A stretch of 40,540 nt of DNA from the IMG/VR virus record IMGVR_UViG_3300005511_000896, positions 1 through 40,540 of that record. One strand, written 5' to 3'. The position numbers were made by a program, and so were the translations under genes. Below are positions 1-8,280 of this stretch, one piece after another. The DNA is from a virus. The notes under the pieces are model-generated. The model did no database searches. It worked only from the letters and a program-made list of their open reading frames with translations, and had not been told where the DNA came from. Every line of letters starts with the position of its first letter. Position 1 is the stretch's first letter.

Positions 1-303
1 ATGCCTGGCGTTTACAAGGTCTACCGCCTCCGCAAGTGGGGCAAAAAGCTTTCGGAGCCGGAAATCCGCGCGACGGAAGTGCTGGCCCGGGTCACCTTTG
101 GGCCGCACCCCCAATGGACAAGCCAGAGCCGAGGAACTCTCTATCACCCGGAGACCAGCGAAGTGCTGGGCATCCTGGACCACGCCCATAAGGCCGAAGA
201 CGCGCGCGGCCTGATGATCAGCGGCCTGCAGGTACGAGAACGCAAAAATCCATGGATTCAGACTTGGTGGTGCGTGCCAGTTGCCGACGTCGACCAAGCA
301 TAA
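1..303 (+). CDS. hypothetical phage protein, 100 aa
   Basis: A soluble, Trp- and Arg-rich protein of unknown function that I do not recognise. It begins at the first base of the window, so its ribosome binding site cannot be seen. It ends with TAA just before the hairpin at 304-333. If the window is a circularised genome, it would directly follow the zinc-ribbon gene ending at 40540 (TGA then ATG) and would be the last gene of the rightward early/integration operon. It is convergent with the lysis genes on the other strand. The coding call rests on length, position and plausible composition only. Confidence 0.6.
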   Translation: MPGVYKVYRLRKWGKKLSEPEIRATEVLARVTFGPHPQWTSQSRGTLYHPETSEVLGILDHAHKAEDARGLMISGLQVRERKNPWIQTWWCVPVADVDQA

Positions 304-333
304 AAGCCCGCCGATCTTGCGGCCGGCGGGCTT
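304..333. terminator. terminator between convergent operons
   Basis: Perfect 10-bp inverted repeat: AAGCCCGCCG (304-313) pairs with CGGCGGGCTT (324-333) around a 10-nt loop. Read on the minus strand the stem runs into TTTTA, as in a rho-independent terminator for the leftward lysis operon. On the plus strand there is no good T-tract. A second hairpin, GTGCGGC/GCCGCAC with a 5-nt loop (338-356), lies just upstream in the leftward direction. The site is where the two convergent operons meet. Confidence 0.7.
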
Positions 334-374
334 GAAGGTGCGGCCCGACGCCGCACAGGAGACAATTGCGATGT

Positions 375-581
375 CTATTCGGGAGGCTCGGAATCCTTCT
401 TTCTGACCAGGTCGCGGCGGATCAGCTCGATCGCGCTGCCCACACCGCTAGCACGGCCCACAAAGCCGCCGGCTCGCTGGTGCGCCTGCAACTGCTGCAG
501 CCTGGCCAGGAGGTGGTCAACGTCGACGAAGCGCACGGGCTTCCTGGGCTGTTTACCTGCAGAGGCTTGCCCGGTGGCCAT
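375..581 (-). CDS. small hypothetical protein after the spanin gene
   Basis: A 68-aa basic protein of unknown function, the last gene of the leftward operon. Its ATG follows the Rz stop codon after one base (TGAGATG), and AGGA lies upstream at suitable spacing, which suggests translational coupling. No signal peptide, membrane segment or recognisable motif is seen. The ORF on the opposite strand over this interval is probably a shadow. It could be non-functional, but the tight junction argues for a real gene. Confidence 0.5.
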   Translation of the reverse strand: MATGQASAGKQPRKPVRFVDVDHLLARLQQLQAHQRAGGFVGRASGVGSAIELIRRDLVRKKDSEPPE

Positions 582-582
582 C

Positions 583-1119
583 TCAATCCTGCGTCGGTGC
601 CACTATGGCGATGTAGCCGAGCGCGGTTTCCAGTTTGAGTCGAATTCCGTCAGCTGTTTCCGCCATAGCTTGATATCGCTGTCCGCACTGGCCGAGAAGC
701 TCCCTGGCGAATATGGCGGAATCTCGCTCGCGCTCAAACTCGACGGGACAGGCGCTGGCCGAGGGGAGTCCACGACTTCTGGCGGCGGCGTCGAGCGCGG
801 CAATGTCGCCGGACAGCCCACCAGCAGAAGACTTGCTACCAGCAGCGGCGGCAACAGCCACCTTTTCACGTTTGCGTGCGTCATCTTCGATCTCCTTGGC
901 CTTGGCCGCGTCACGGCGCTCTTGTTTACGAAAATCTTCGCCCGCCCGAATAGCCAAGGCGGCGCGCTGCAGGTTCTCCGCGTCCCACAGAGCCTGCACC
1001 TCAGCTTTGCCGGCCGCGCGCCCCTCGTCAAGCACACCGCCGCGCCACCAGCTGTACGCGAAGATGATGCCGGCGACCAGAGCCAGCACCGCAAGGCCCT
1101 TGACGAGCGTCGAGCTCAT
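583..1119 (-). CDS. Rz: i-spanin (Rz-like)
   Basis: Inner-membrane spanin subunit of the lysis cassette. With its Rz1 partner it is expected to bridge and fuse the inner and outer membranes at the end of lysis. The 178-aa product has a single N-terminal transmembrane segment (about residues 7-25, hydrophobic through AYSWW). A long charged, Ala-rich periplasmic region likely to form coiled coil follows (about residues 35-110), as in Rz proteins. The ATG overlaps the stop of the preceding gene as ATGA. A second lipoprotein gene is nested in another frame, the classic Rz/Rz1 arrangement. Assignment rests on topology plus the nested partner. Confidence 0.85.
   Translation of the reverse strand: MSSTLVKGLAVLALVAGIIFAYSWWRGGVLDEGRAAGKAEVQALWDAENLQRAALAIRAGEDFRKQERRDAAKAKEIEDDARKREKVAVAAAAGSKSSAGGLSGDIAALDAAARSRGLPSASACPVEFERERDSAIFARELLGQCGQRYQAMAETADGIRLKLETALGYIAIVAPTQD
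603..884 (-). CDS. Rz1: o-spanin lipoprotein nested in Rz
   Basis: Outer-membrane spanin lipoprotein, 93 aa, encoded entirely inside the Rz gene in a different frame. The start at 884 gives a lipoprotein signal: MTHANVKRW, then the hydrophobic run LLPPLLVASLLLVGC, whose lipobox LLVGC places the lipidated Cys at about residue 23. The mature part is Pro/Ser-rich, typical of Rz1. The longer ORF opening at 1094 lacks a signal peptide at its start, so the internal ATG is preferred. The product should interact with the Rz C-terminus in the periplasm. Confidence 0.85.
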   Translation of the reverse strand: MTHANVKRWLLPPLLVASLLLVGCPATLPRSTPPPEVVDSPRPAPVPSSLSASEIPPYSPGSFSASADSDIKLWRKQLTEFDSNWKPRSATSP

Positions 1120-1358
1120 GGCGCCGGCGAGAAGTCCACGTAGAACTTTTCGCCAGGGTTGAACTTCCCGTGCAAGGCGGGATTGGTGATGTGGATCTCG
1201 CAGTTTGCGGACGGCGAGAATTTGGCATAGGTGTTGTCTTCGTCGCTGCCGTCTACAGGGTAGCCGCTCGGTTTCGCGACGGCGTGAAACTTCACTTTCT
1301 CACTCCCAGCGAACTGCTCGATGCTGGAAACTTGGAACTTGGCGCGCATGGTGGTCAT
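1116..1358 (-). CDS. hypothetical phage protein, 80 aa
   Basis: A soluble 80-aa protein starting MTTMRAKFQV and ending in a short segment with NPGEKFYVDF. It reads as a compact beta-rich domain. I recall similar small proteins in lysis and tail-end regions of other phages, but no function is known to me. It overlaps the Cys-rich gene upstream and the Rz gene downstream by ATGA at both ends, so it is embedded in a translationally coupled lysis operon. Confidence 0.7.
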   Translation of the reverse strand: MTTMRAKFQVSSIEQFAGSEKVKFHAVAKPSGYPVDGSDEDNTYAKFSPSANCEIHITNPALHGKFNPGEKFYVDFSPAP

Positions 1359-1525
1359 AGGTCTTCCTTAGGGTTGGGTGGTCGATCACTCGGGGCCGCC
1401 GTGATCGGGTGACGGTGGGGGCAATCGACATGCGAGCACTCCCAGAACTGGCTTGCACCCAGCGGCCTACCGTGGCTCGCCTTGCGGCGGCACACCTGGC
1501 AGGCGGCGGGCGGCGGTGAATTCAC
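1355..1525 (-). CDS. small Cys-rich (zinc-binding-like) protein
   Basis: A 56-aa product from a GTG start at 1525 that overlaps the endolysin stop as GTGA. Its own stop overlaps the next start as ATGA. It contains CQVC (about residues 10-13) and CSHVDC (about residues 31-36) plus several His, suggesting a small zinc ribbon. The longer ORF opening at 1651 would run far into the endolysin gene, so the GTG is preferred. Function unknown. It may be a lysis-cassette accessory or a relic of a zinc-finger protein. Confidence 0.6.
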   Translation of the reverse strand: MNSPPPAACQVCRRKASHGRPLGASQFWECSHVDCPHRHPITAAPSDRPPNPKEDL

Positions 1526-2142
1526 GTCAGAGCCTGCCTGGCAAGATTGCCAAGGTGCTGCCGCTCGGCCAGGCCGATAAGGCCACCATTGACGCGTTTG
1601 GTGACCTTCTCTGGGTCGCCGAGCATGGAGTCGGGGATGCGGTCCTCCCACCAGGCTATGGTCGCCTCCAGGGCGTAACGCGGCTGCTCCATGAGCTCGG
1701 GCAAGCCGACCAAGTCCTGGCCGATCAGATCGCCGACGAAGGCATAGTTGTCCCGGCCAGTGAGCTGGATGGGCCCACGGCCGCGGTAACGCCAGCCGTC
1801 GCCAGGCTGGGTATTGCCCATGCGGCCGCCATACACCCGATTGGCCAGGGCTTCGGGGTTGCGTGCATAGGGCCTCGCGTCTGCCAAGGTGGGGAACCTG
1901 GTTGGCCAGATCTGCACCAGGCGCTCAGCGCTGTAATTGAGGTCCTCCGAGAACTGGGTGAGCTCAGCGCTTTCATGCAGGATCTGGCCCAGGAAGTCAT
2001 CGATCTCATGGATGCCGGCGCTGAAGCTGTCCTCCTTGACGACGTCGGCAAAGACGCGGGCCCAGGGCACGGCGGTAATTGTTTTGACGCCGCAGTGCAG
2101 GAGCACGTCGCGCCATTCGTCTTCACTCATTAAAGGGCGCAT
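1522..2142 (-). CDS. endolysin, glycoside hydrolase family 19
   Basis: Peptidoglycan-degrading endolysin, 206 aa, of the GH19 (chitinase-like lysozyme) family. The family signature is visible: LGQILHESAEL (about residues 51-61) holds the general-acid Glu in HES, and the substrate-cleft segment YRGRGPIQLTGRDNY occurs at about residues 119-133. There is no signal peptide, so export depends on the holins upstream. The start at 2142 is supported by AAGGAG about 7 nt upstream. An internal ATG at 2130 is less well placed. It overlaps the holin-like gene by 13 nt and is followed by a GTGA overlap. It would cleave the glycan backbone at lysis. Confidence 0.92.
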   Translation of the reverse strand: MRPLMSEDEWRDVLLHCGVKTITAVPWARVFADVVKEDSFSAGIHEIDDFLGQILHESAELTQFSEDLNYSAERLVQIWPTRFPTLADARPYARNPEALANRVYGGRMGNTQPGDGWRYRGRGPIQLTGRDNYAFVGDLIGQDLVGLPELMEQPRYALEATIAWWEDRIPDSMLGDPEKVTKRVNGGLIGLAERQHLGNLARQALT

Positions 2143-2462
2143 GTCGGTTTCTCCTTAAGGCGCGAACGAACCACAAGCAGGGCAAAGCCGAAGATCACCG
2201 CCACGTCCTGCAACGTGGGCGGGGGCAAATGGAATACCGGGGTGGCCAGCGCACCAGCACCACCGGCTGCCAACAGACACCAGGCGATCACCTTGAGCCA
2301 GGTAGCAATCCGCAAACGCAGACCCAGGCCCTTGGCGAACGGGTCCGTACGTTCGAGCTTGTTGAGCGATTCGGCCAGCAAGATGAGGCCGCTGACCATA
2401 TGCAGGACCTGCAGTACCACCGGCGGAATCAGACTGAAAACATCAAGGTAAGACGGAGTCAT
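2130..2462 (-). CDS. holin-like membrane protein
   Basis: A 110-aa protein with about three hydrophobic segments (about residues 7-30, 53-76 and 84-98) and a charged C-terminal tail ending RSRLKEKP, a common holin topology. It lies immediately before the endolysin and overlaps it. It also overlaps the stop of the preceding membrane protein. It may be a holin, antiholin or pinholin. With three membrane-protein genes in a row, which one sets lysis timing cannot be told from sequence. Confidence 0.65.
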   Translation of the reverse strand: MTPSYLDVFSLIPPVVLQVLHMVSGLILLAESLNKLERTDPFAKGLGLRLRIATWLKVIAWCLLAAGGAGALATPVFHLPPPTLQDVAVIFGFALLVVRSRLKEKPTCAL

Positions 2463-2845
2463 TTCTTAGCCTCCGGTTTGGTGATCCAGCGGTCAATGGC
2501 GGCGTTGAGCGCCTTCTGCGCGCCGGCGCCGATGACAAATGCGAAAGCCAGCAAACTGGGTGGGCTGATCGCTGTCGGCAAAAAAGCCGGCGCCAGGTAG
2601 CCAGCGACAAAGGCGCTGGCTACCGCTACACTCACGCGTCGGAGAGTGGTTCGCAGCAGCTCCAGCCAGGTGTCGCCGGTCGACGGCACCGTGTTGAGCA
2701 GCGCGATCGCCGCGACCGCCCCCATGAAACCCGCCAGGAGCACGTCGGCTCGCAGGCCGAGGGATACCCCATAGATGGTGAGGACCGGTACGGCAGCGCC
2801 GGCCGCGATGAACGTGGCTGTGCCGGTGGAAATTGGATCAGGCAT
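2459..2845 (-). CDS. putative holin
   Basis: A 128-aa membrane protein starting MPDPISTGTATF. Hydrophobic segments lie at about residues 10-28, 36-52, 72-88 and 95-113, and the C-terminus is basic (WITKPEAKK). The internal ATG at 2845 is chosen over the ORF opening at 2935 because AAGGGA lies upstream and the extension is non-hydrophobic and would overlap the preceding gene. It sits two genes upstream of the endolysin and overlaps the next holin-like gene by ATGA. Holin function is inferred from topology and context. Confidence 0.7.
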   Translation of the reverse strand: MPDPISTGTATFIAAGAAVPVLTIYGVSLGLRADVLLAGFMGAVAAIALLNTVPSTGDTWLELLRTTLRRVSVAVASAFVAGYLAPAFLPTAISPPSLLAFAFVIGAGAQKALNAAIDRWITKPEAKK

Positions 2846-2865
2846 GTGCGTCCCTTGTCTGTTGA

Positions 2866-3237
2866 TCAGCGATGAATGCCGTCGGGGTGCTTGGTATCGA
2901 AAAACTTGAGGAAAAGCAGTTGTATGCGCCGGCACTTTTCAAAACGCTTGCCGCCGCCGGCCGCAGCATGGCGGTTAAGCCGCGCCGTAACGGTCAACTC
3001 CTTGGGCCACTCCCACAGATAGACAGTCATCCAGACCGCGTTAGCAATGAAGTCAAGCAGGTAGCCGCGAATCAGCATGTAGGTCGCTACGCTGGTTGCC
3101 GCCTTCGTCACGCCTCCGCCCTGCAGGCCGCGCACCCGCGCGTAGTTCATCAAGGCCCAGAAATGCAGCAGCAGCTCCAAGGGAGAACCGATGACAACCA
3201 AGGCCAGCAACACAAGCTCGATGTAAACGTAGGTCAT
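2866..3237 (-). CDS. membrane protein of the lysis/tail junction
   Basis: A 123-aa protein with a strongly hydrophobic N-terminus (about residues 3-30, IELVLLALVVIGSPLELLL) and a second hydrophobic stretch at about residues 58-75. A basic soluble tail follows with CRRIQLLFLKFF. It overlaps the preceding gene by ATGA. I do not recognise the family. Its position before two holin-like genes suggests a lysis accessory or a membrane protein acting on superinfecting phage. Confidence 0.6.
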   Translation of the reverse strand: MTYVYIELVLLALVVIGSPLELLLHFWALMNYARVRGLQGGGVTKAATSVATYMLIRGYLLDFIANAVWMTVYLWEWPKELTVTARLNRHAAAGGGKRFEKCRRIQLLFLKFFDTKHPDGIHR

Positions 3238-3638
3238 GGTTCTGTCTCCACGGTACGGATTGCGTTTTCACACTCGACACACTCTCGATATGTCTTGTTG
3301 CGCGCGTAGGTCTGAGCCTTGGCCACCTCATAGGTGACGCTGTACTGCGCAGCCAGGGCGGGTATGGTGAAAGTCTCGGCGACGTAGATCACCAGTTGGA
3401 TCACCGTGCGGTCCTTGCCTTTGCCCAGCGTGGCCAGGATGCCCGCGATCCGCTCATCCTTGGTCTGCGCGGGCGGCGCGTCTGCCGGTTCAGGGACATT
3501 GCCTTCTGCCAGCCAGGCCTGGTACTCCTGCCAATCTACAGTGACCTCGCCAGGCGACGGCTGCGGCACGTAAACGCCGTCACCGAGCCGCAGCACAGAG
3601 CTGGATCGCGTGAGCTTGTACACGGCTAGAGCGGGCAC
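3234..3638 (-). CDS. tail-fibre assembly-like protein
   Basis: A 134-aa soluble protein directly after the receptor-binding protein gene, overlapping its end by 13 nt. The segment VDWQEYQAWLAEGNVPEPAD (about residues 34-53) is typical of small proteins that follow tail-fibre genes and help fold or trimerise the fibre. The C-terminal half contains YSVTYEVAKAQTYARN. Chaperone function is inferred from position and this motif. Confidence 0.6.
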   Translation of the reverse strand: MPALAVYKLTRSSSVLRLGDGVYVPQPSPGEVTVDWQEYQAWLAEGNVPEPADAPPAQTKDERIAGILATLGKGKDRTVIQLVIYVAETFTIPALAAQYSVTYEVAKAQTYARNKTYRECVECENAIRTVETEP

Positions 3639-4756
3639 GTGGCCAGGTAGTGGAAGTACGCAGCGGCAAAACTCGGGGTCATGGTGCCTCCGGTCCCGTT
3701 CTGGATTCCAAAGCCAATTTGAGATTGACCAACCGGCGTGCCGGAACCTGCCCCGTAGTTGGCGTTGCTGTCATCGTTGGATCTGCTGGTCGTGCCGGCT
3801 GCCGAATAGACGACGACGGTCGGCGTCGCGCGTTTTTTGGTACGGAAGAATGCGTAGCCGTAGGTATAAGAATTGGTAATGCTTGCCACATTACCCACGC
3901 AGATCTGCGTGGTGTACACGGTCGACGCACCAGGCACAACCCCTTGGGCATAGCTCTTTTCACAATAGCGCTCACAGCGTCGCAGCAACTCTTCGCGCGG
4001 GGGCCTGTCCACCACGATGCTGTAGGACGGCACAGTTCCGGCTTCAAGCTGCAGGTCGCCAATCGTCCACGTACCGGAGGTCTGCGCCCCCACGGACAGG
4101 ACAATTTCCAGCCCGGTAGTGGCCGCCGCGGGCACGGCCACCTGGGTGCTATATGTCGCCTCCGATGAGGTAACGGTGAACGTACCGCTCGCGATGGCCG
4201 TGCGGGTTGGTGAGGCCAGTGTTCCGAACGTGTCTGCGGAGTTGGCGTAGTAGACCGCCCAGGCGACCGATGTCAGAACCGAGTTCGTGAGCTTGGCCGA
4301 CAGGGTGCAGGTTTTGCCGGCCAGGTCGAGGCTATCGGCCGCCTCGATGCGGTGGCCTAGGCCGATGGCCGACACGGAGGCGGCGCCGGTGAACCTGTAG
4401 CGCCTGGTGCCATCGGTTGCTGCGACCTGTTGCCCCGTGACATTCGCACCGGTGCAATACGCGTAGTGCATGTCGACGCAATATGCGAGAGCGGCGGCGG
4501 CCGTGATCGTCTGCGCCGCGCCCTCATTGCGCTGATCTATGGCCATGCAGCCGTTCAATACACGGTTCCTGAAGGTGATCGCCCCTATCCCCTGGCTGTC
4601 GCGTGCAGCCTGTATGTCGGCAGCGCTGGGAGCGCTCACGCCGGCGGTGCCGAACTGGAAGCGCTGGGCGATGAAGTCATAGACCGCCTTCAGCCAAATT
4701 TCTGCACCGGCGTTGTTGGTGGCTGTGGATAGGTCTGCTCGATTGGGTAGTGCCAT
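3626..4756 (-). CDS. tail fibre / receptor-binding protein
   Basis: A 376-aa structural protein placed after the tail-tip protein. The N-terminus (MALPNRADLSTATNNAGAEI) resembles fibre attachment segments. The central region has FRNRVLNGCMAIDQRN and a beta-rich carbohydrate-module-like segment ending WTIGDLQLEAGTVP, which I recognise from many phage fibre and tip proteins. The Gly/Ser-rich C-terminus is the likely receptor-binding domain. No variable repeat matching the DGR template is present, so this fibre is not the DGR target. It overlaps the downstream assembly-like gene. Confidence 0.8.
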   Translation of the reverse strand: MALPNRADLSTATNNAGAEIWLKAVYDFIAQRFQFGTAGVSAPSAADIQAARDSQGIGAITFRNRVLNGCMAIDQRNEGAAQTITAAAALAYCVDMHYAYCTGANVTGQQVAATDGTRRYRFTGAASVSAIGLGHRIEAADSLDLAGKTCTLSAKLTNSVLTSVAWAVYYANSADTFGTLASPTRTAIASGTFTVTSSEATYSTQVAVPAAATTGLEIVLSVGAQTSGTWTIGDLQLEAGTVPSYSIVVDRPPREELLRRCERYCEKSYAQGVVPGASTVYTTQICVGNVASITNSYTYGYAFFRTKKRATPTVVVYSAAGTTSRSNDDSNANYGAGSGTPVGQSQIGFGIQNGTGGTMTPSFAAAYFHYLATCPL

Positions 4757-4771
4757 GTTGTTTCCTTTGAA

Positions 4772-7700
4772 TTAGTAGCCCTGAATTTCGGCATCGATAA
4801 GGCCGGTGACGGCCGCTTCCAGCTTATTGACGACTTCGACCAGCGGGCCGAGAGTGGCGCTCTTGTCTGCGTTCTTAATGCGCGCGCTTATGCCGCCGTT
4901 GCCGTCGGCCTGTACCGTCAGATTCACGTTCTTGATGACGCGGTACGTCTTTGTGATGGGCAACCTGGTGCCGGCCGGGCTGATGACGAGGTCGTTGAAT
5001 TTCTCCGTGACGTCCGGCACGTCGATTTGCACGGTGGCGACGTGGACCTCTCCGCGCGTGGCGCCGCCTGCAGTGGAGATGCGAAACCCGAGGGACTCTG
5101 GACCGTCGATATCCAGCGCGCCTGGCCATGTGGCGTAGGCGCTCGGTGTGCCGAAGAAGGAATCGGTGGGCGCCCCGAAAAAGAGGTCGGCCGGATCGCC
5201 AAAGAACGCGTCCTGGCTGCCGCGGCGGTACTCAATGGAAAAGGCGCTAGCGACAATGTTGTGCTGCAGGAGCACCCGGCCGGCATACTCTGGTGTGCGG
5301 TCCCATGCATACACCATCGGCGTATAGGTGCCAGGCTGAAAAAAGGTATCAGTGTCGGGCCCAAAAAACGGCTGATCGGCATCGCCGAAAAACAGATCGG
5401 TGGCATTGGCCTGCAACACGCCGCCGGCGACCGCGCCAGTGGTGATGGTTCCAGTGAAGGTCGGTGCCTCTGGGTAGTCAATCAGGATATTCGACACCAG
5501 CGGGTCACCGAGATCGGTGACTATGAACGCCGGGTTAACGGAATCCAGCCCATTCATGTCGATGGGCTTGATCATGAGCGTGACCGTGCCGCTGGGCCGG
5601 TTCAACATGGTGTAGGGGTTGTTTGTTATAAGCCCGTCATGCAGCGGAGCAGCAGCACCCCAGAACGTGTTCTTCCCGTAGTTGAAGCGAATCTCATAGC
5701 CGGCGAGATCGGCTATTTCCACCGGCATCCAGCGCAGGACATTGCCGTTGATCGTGAAGCTGAGGATATCGGGCGGACGCTCGGTTTTGCCGATCACCTT
5801 GTGCGTGAAGGCCGGGCACCAATCCCCCTCGCGCCCGGTACCTGTGACGCACCGACCCTGAATTTGATAGACCTTGCCATCCTCAACAGGGTAGATGAAA
5901 GCCTCGGTGTCAGAGCCAAGAACCGGGGTGGCATTGGTCCACGCAGCATTGATCAGTTCGCGATAGCGCCAACGTATGGCGCCTCCGCTCAAGACATTGA
6001 CATTGGTGACCGGATCCCAAGCCAGACGAATTCGGCTCACCACTGACCCATTTGGCAGCCGTAACAGATCGGCGGTGCCGCTGCTGACCGTGATGCCGGT
6101 CAAGACCGGGACCGTCAAAATGTCTGGGAAGCTCGTATCAGGAATATCGACAGCGGCAGACGCCTTTGTGTAATCCCACGCCCAAACCTCTGGGCCGGTC
6201 TCCTGCAGTTCGTAGGTAAGGCGTGGCGCATTCAACGTGCGCCGGCGCACACTGAAAACCTTTGGAACGGGGCCGAGGACGGTCGGCAGGTCAACCGTGA
6301 CATTGCGCAGCGGTGTGGTGTCGTAACCACTGAAGTTCGTACCCAACTGGATCGCCTGGCCATTGCGCGCCCGGCTAAGGCGCTGCCATGCAATCATCTG
6401 GCAACGGATGGGCTCGTTAACGCACACAAAATCCATCGGCTGCGGCAATAATTGGTCGCCGTCTTCAGCTTGGTACACCGTGCTGGTGACCTGGTCGTAG
6501 CTGACTAATTGATTCGAATGTGCAGGCGAGTAGTACTTCCCGACGATCGCGTTGAAGAGGTCATCCTTAGAGGCGTCCGGCGCGATCGTGAGGCTCTCCT
6601 CGGACAGGGTAGCGCTGTTGAATGTGAGACTGGGCGGACGGTAATAGCCAGCAATCAGCTGCCACTGCCCCGCCACGAACAAGGCATCGCCGTCCATGCT
6701 GTCGAGGATGTGCCGCAAGTTGGACAGCGGGATCTCCTGGGAGCTCAAGTTCCCATTGCACGTGTATCGCCGTGCCGCTGCCAACGCGCTGAACTGGACA
6801 AACTCATCACACACATTCGCACTGGCAATGACGTCGGACGCACGAACCTCCGAATCCAGAGTCTTAGGGCTGTATGGGCTGTCAACCAGAAACCACTTGG
6901 CCAGCGGAGCCGGGTTGTCCGTCCAGACCCTGAGGCCGGTCCGATCGTCATAGGGCTTCGCACCTCGCAGGACGGCGCTGTACTTTGGAACGCCGATGTC
7001 GCCAAGGATATTGAAGTCGGCGTACATCCAGATAGTGACGTAGCAGTTGCCGGTGTTCTTTCGGTTCACATCCCATCGGCCAGGATTGCCACTGGCTGCA
7101 GCCGCCTCCATCAGCTCAGGCGCGACGGCCTGGCCAGGCGCGCCTAGATACTCCCTAATGCGGAAAAGAGGAGTGATCAGGACATAGCTATAGCTTGCGT
7201 AGACGAACACGCCCGTTGTGTCGTCCAGGATCGTGAACGTGTCACCGCTCTGGGTGTAGTTCGTGATTGGCAGTATCGAGTTCTGGCCCCCACCATCGGT
7301 GTTGCTTACGCTCGGGTCATATCGATATAGCGACACCGGAGTAATCGGCACATTGGTGATTTTGAGCGTCAAACCAGGCGAACCGCCAGGTATGGTGTCG
7401 GACGTTCCAACAGTGTTTGTGCGGGTATATTTCGCCGGCGCGATGACATTGCCGCTACCGTCAAGCGTCAGCACGTCCTCATTGAACATGTGAGACACGA
7501 ATCCGTCACATTCATGCCCGGCCAACGTCACCGCAAAGAGGTGGTTCTCACCATACGCCCCATAGGTGAACCATGGCCACACCAAGCCGCTGGTGCGCGC
7601 GGTCCCCAGAATCATGTTGCGCGGCACGATGGGGTTGTCCAGGATCATCGTGACATCGCGCAGGCTAGCGCTCGATGCCGCGCGCTGCCCCTCTTCGGCC

Positions 7701-7858
7701 TTGCTTCGCTCGCGGTCAGCCATCACAGACGAGACGGCAAGACTTACTATCGTGCCCGCGATCTGGGCGGCCGTGATGCTCCCGACAACCGCGGCGGTTC
7801 CTATGCCGGCTGTCGTCAAGCCTGCGGTAACTGCGTACCCTGCAATTGCTGCCGGCAT
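4772..7858 (-). CDS. tail tip protein, J-like host-specificity protein
   Basis: A 1028-aa central tail-tip protein of the lambda gpJ type. It starts with a hydrophobic, Gly/Ala-rich segment (residues 1-45). A conserved tip core with GNCYVTIWMYADFN and ELQETGPEVWAWDY follows. Fibronectin-type-III-like modules lie around residues 590-790 (GAIRWRYRELINAAW and VLRWMPVEIADLAGYEIRF). The C-terminal part carries an unusual cluster of FFG/FFQ motifs (about residues 815-905). The end (VEVVNKLEAAVTGLIDAEIQGY) is alpha-helical. It follows the NlpC/P60-like gene and precedes the fibre gene, matching the usual tail-tip order. Confidence 0.88.
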   Translation of the reverse strand: MPAAIAGYAVTAGLTTAGIGTAAVVGSITAAQIAGTIVSLAVSSVMADRERSKAEEGQRAASSASLRDVTMILDNPIVPRNMILGTARTSGLVWPWFTYGAYGENHLFAVTLAGHECDGFVSHMFNEDVLTLDGSGNVIAPAKYTRTNTVGTSDTIPGGSPGLTLKITNVPITPVSLYRYDPSVSNTDGGGQNSILPITNYTQSGDTFTILDDTTGVFVYASYSYVLITPLFRIREYLGAPGQAVAPELMEAAAASGNPGRWDVNRKNTGNCYVTIWMYADFNILGDIGVPKYSAVLRGAKPYDDRTGLRVWTDNPAPLAKWFLVDSPYSPKTLDSEVRASDVIASANVCDEFVQFSALAAARRYTCNGNLSSQEIPLSNLRHILDSMDGDALFVAGQWQLIAGYYRPPSLTFNSATLSEESLTIAPDASKDDLFNAIVGKYYSPAHSNQLVSYDQVTSTVYQAEDGDQLLPQPMDFVCVNEPIRCQMIAWQRLSRARNGQAIQLGTNFSGYDTTPLRNVTVDLPTVLGPVPKVFSVRRRTLNAPRLTYELQETGPEVWAWDYTKASAAVDIPDTSFPDILTVPVLTGITVSSGTADLLRLPNGSVVSRIRLAWDPVTNVNVLSGGAIRWRYRELINAAWTNATPVLGSDTEAFIYPVEDGKVYQIQGRCVTGTGREGDWCPAFTHKVIGKTERPPDILSFTINGNVLRWMPVEIADLAGYEIRFNYGKNTFWGAAAPLHDGLITNNPYTMLNRPSGTVTLMIKPIDMNGLDSVNPAFIVTDLGDPLVSNILIDYPEAPTFTGTITTGAVAGGVLQANATDLFFGDADQPFFGPDTDTFFQPGTYTPMVYAWDRTPEYAGRVLLQHNIVASAFSIEYRRGSQDAFFGDPADLFFGAPTDSFFGTPSAYATWPGALDIDGPESLGFRISTAGGATRGEVHVATVQIDVPDVTEKFNDLVISPAGTRLPITKTYRVIKNVNLTVQADGNGGISARIKNADKSATLGPLVEVVNKLEAAVTGLIDAEIQGY

Positions 7859-7860
7859 AG

Positions 7861-8280
7861 CTACACCCTCCAGGCGGCCAGCGCCGAGGTCATATTGATC
7901 ATGAGCACACCGTGCTCGCCCACCACCGCCACATCCGCGCCCACACAGATGCCGAGCCCGCTTCTGGCGGGCGAGACCGGCACCAGGACGACGTCTCCGC
8001 GGGAGGCTACAACGGGGCTTTCTATGGGCGCGCCCATGTACCGGGATACCAAAGGACCCAAGCCTCCAGCCTTCTTCATCAATCGCATGGCTCCGCGCTC
8101 AGTGGAATAGCGGCCGCGCAAAAGGCGCATGGGGTCTGAGCCAGTCATCATCAGTACGGCATCAGCCGCGAAGCTGCAGCAGTCGTTCTGCCCCCAGGCG
8201 AACGGCGTGGTAGCCCTGGACTGCACGAAGTTTGCGAGCCGTTGCGGCCAATCCATATATCGGGGTGGTCGGATGCTCAT
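7861..8280 (-). CDS. tail assembly protein, NlpC/P60-like (DUF6950)
   Basis: A 139-aa protein with the segment FAWGQNDCCSFAADAVLMMTG (from about residue 27), which carries the active-site Cys of an NlpC/P60-type papain-fold peptidase. It is the small phage variety placed between minor tail proteins and J (lambda gpK position). A later segment, GLGICVGADVAVV, could supply the fold's second half, but I do not see an obvious catalytic His right after it. It overlaps the preceding gene by ATGA. It may cleave cell-wall peptide during entry or process tail proteins. Confidence 0.8.
   Translation of the reverse strand: MSIRPPRYMDWPQRLANFVQSRATTPFAWGQNDCCSFAADAVLMMTGSDPMRLLRGRYSTERGAMRLMKKAGGLGPLVSRYMGAPIESPVVASRGDVVLVPVSPARSGLGICVGADVAVVGEHGVLMINMTSALAAWRV

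Noticed and set aside
1453-2133. 226-aa plus-strand ORF
   Set aside because: Shadow of the GH19 endolysin, whose motifs are unmistakable on the other strand.
3626-4756. Tail fibre as a DGR target
   Set aside because: No sequence matching the template's invariant 3' end occurs in or after this gene.
5027-6046. 339-aa plus-strand ORF inside the J-like gene
   Set aside because: Antisense shadow caused by high GC third positions. It has no recognisable protein features and no ribosome binding site.
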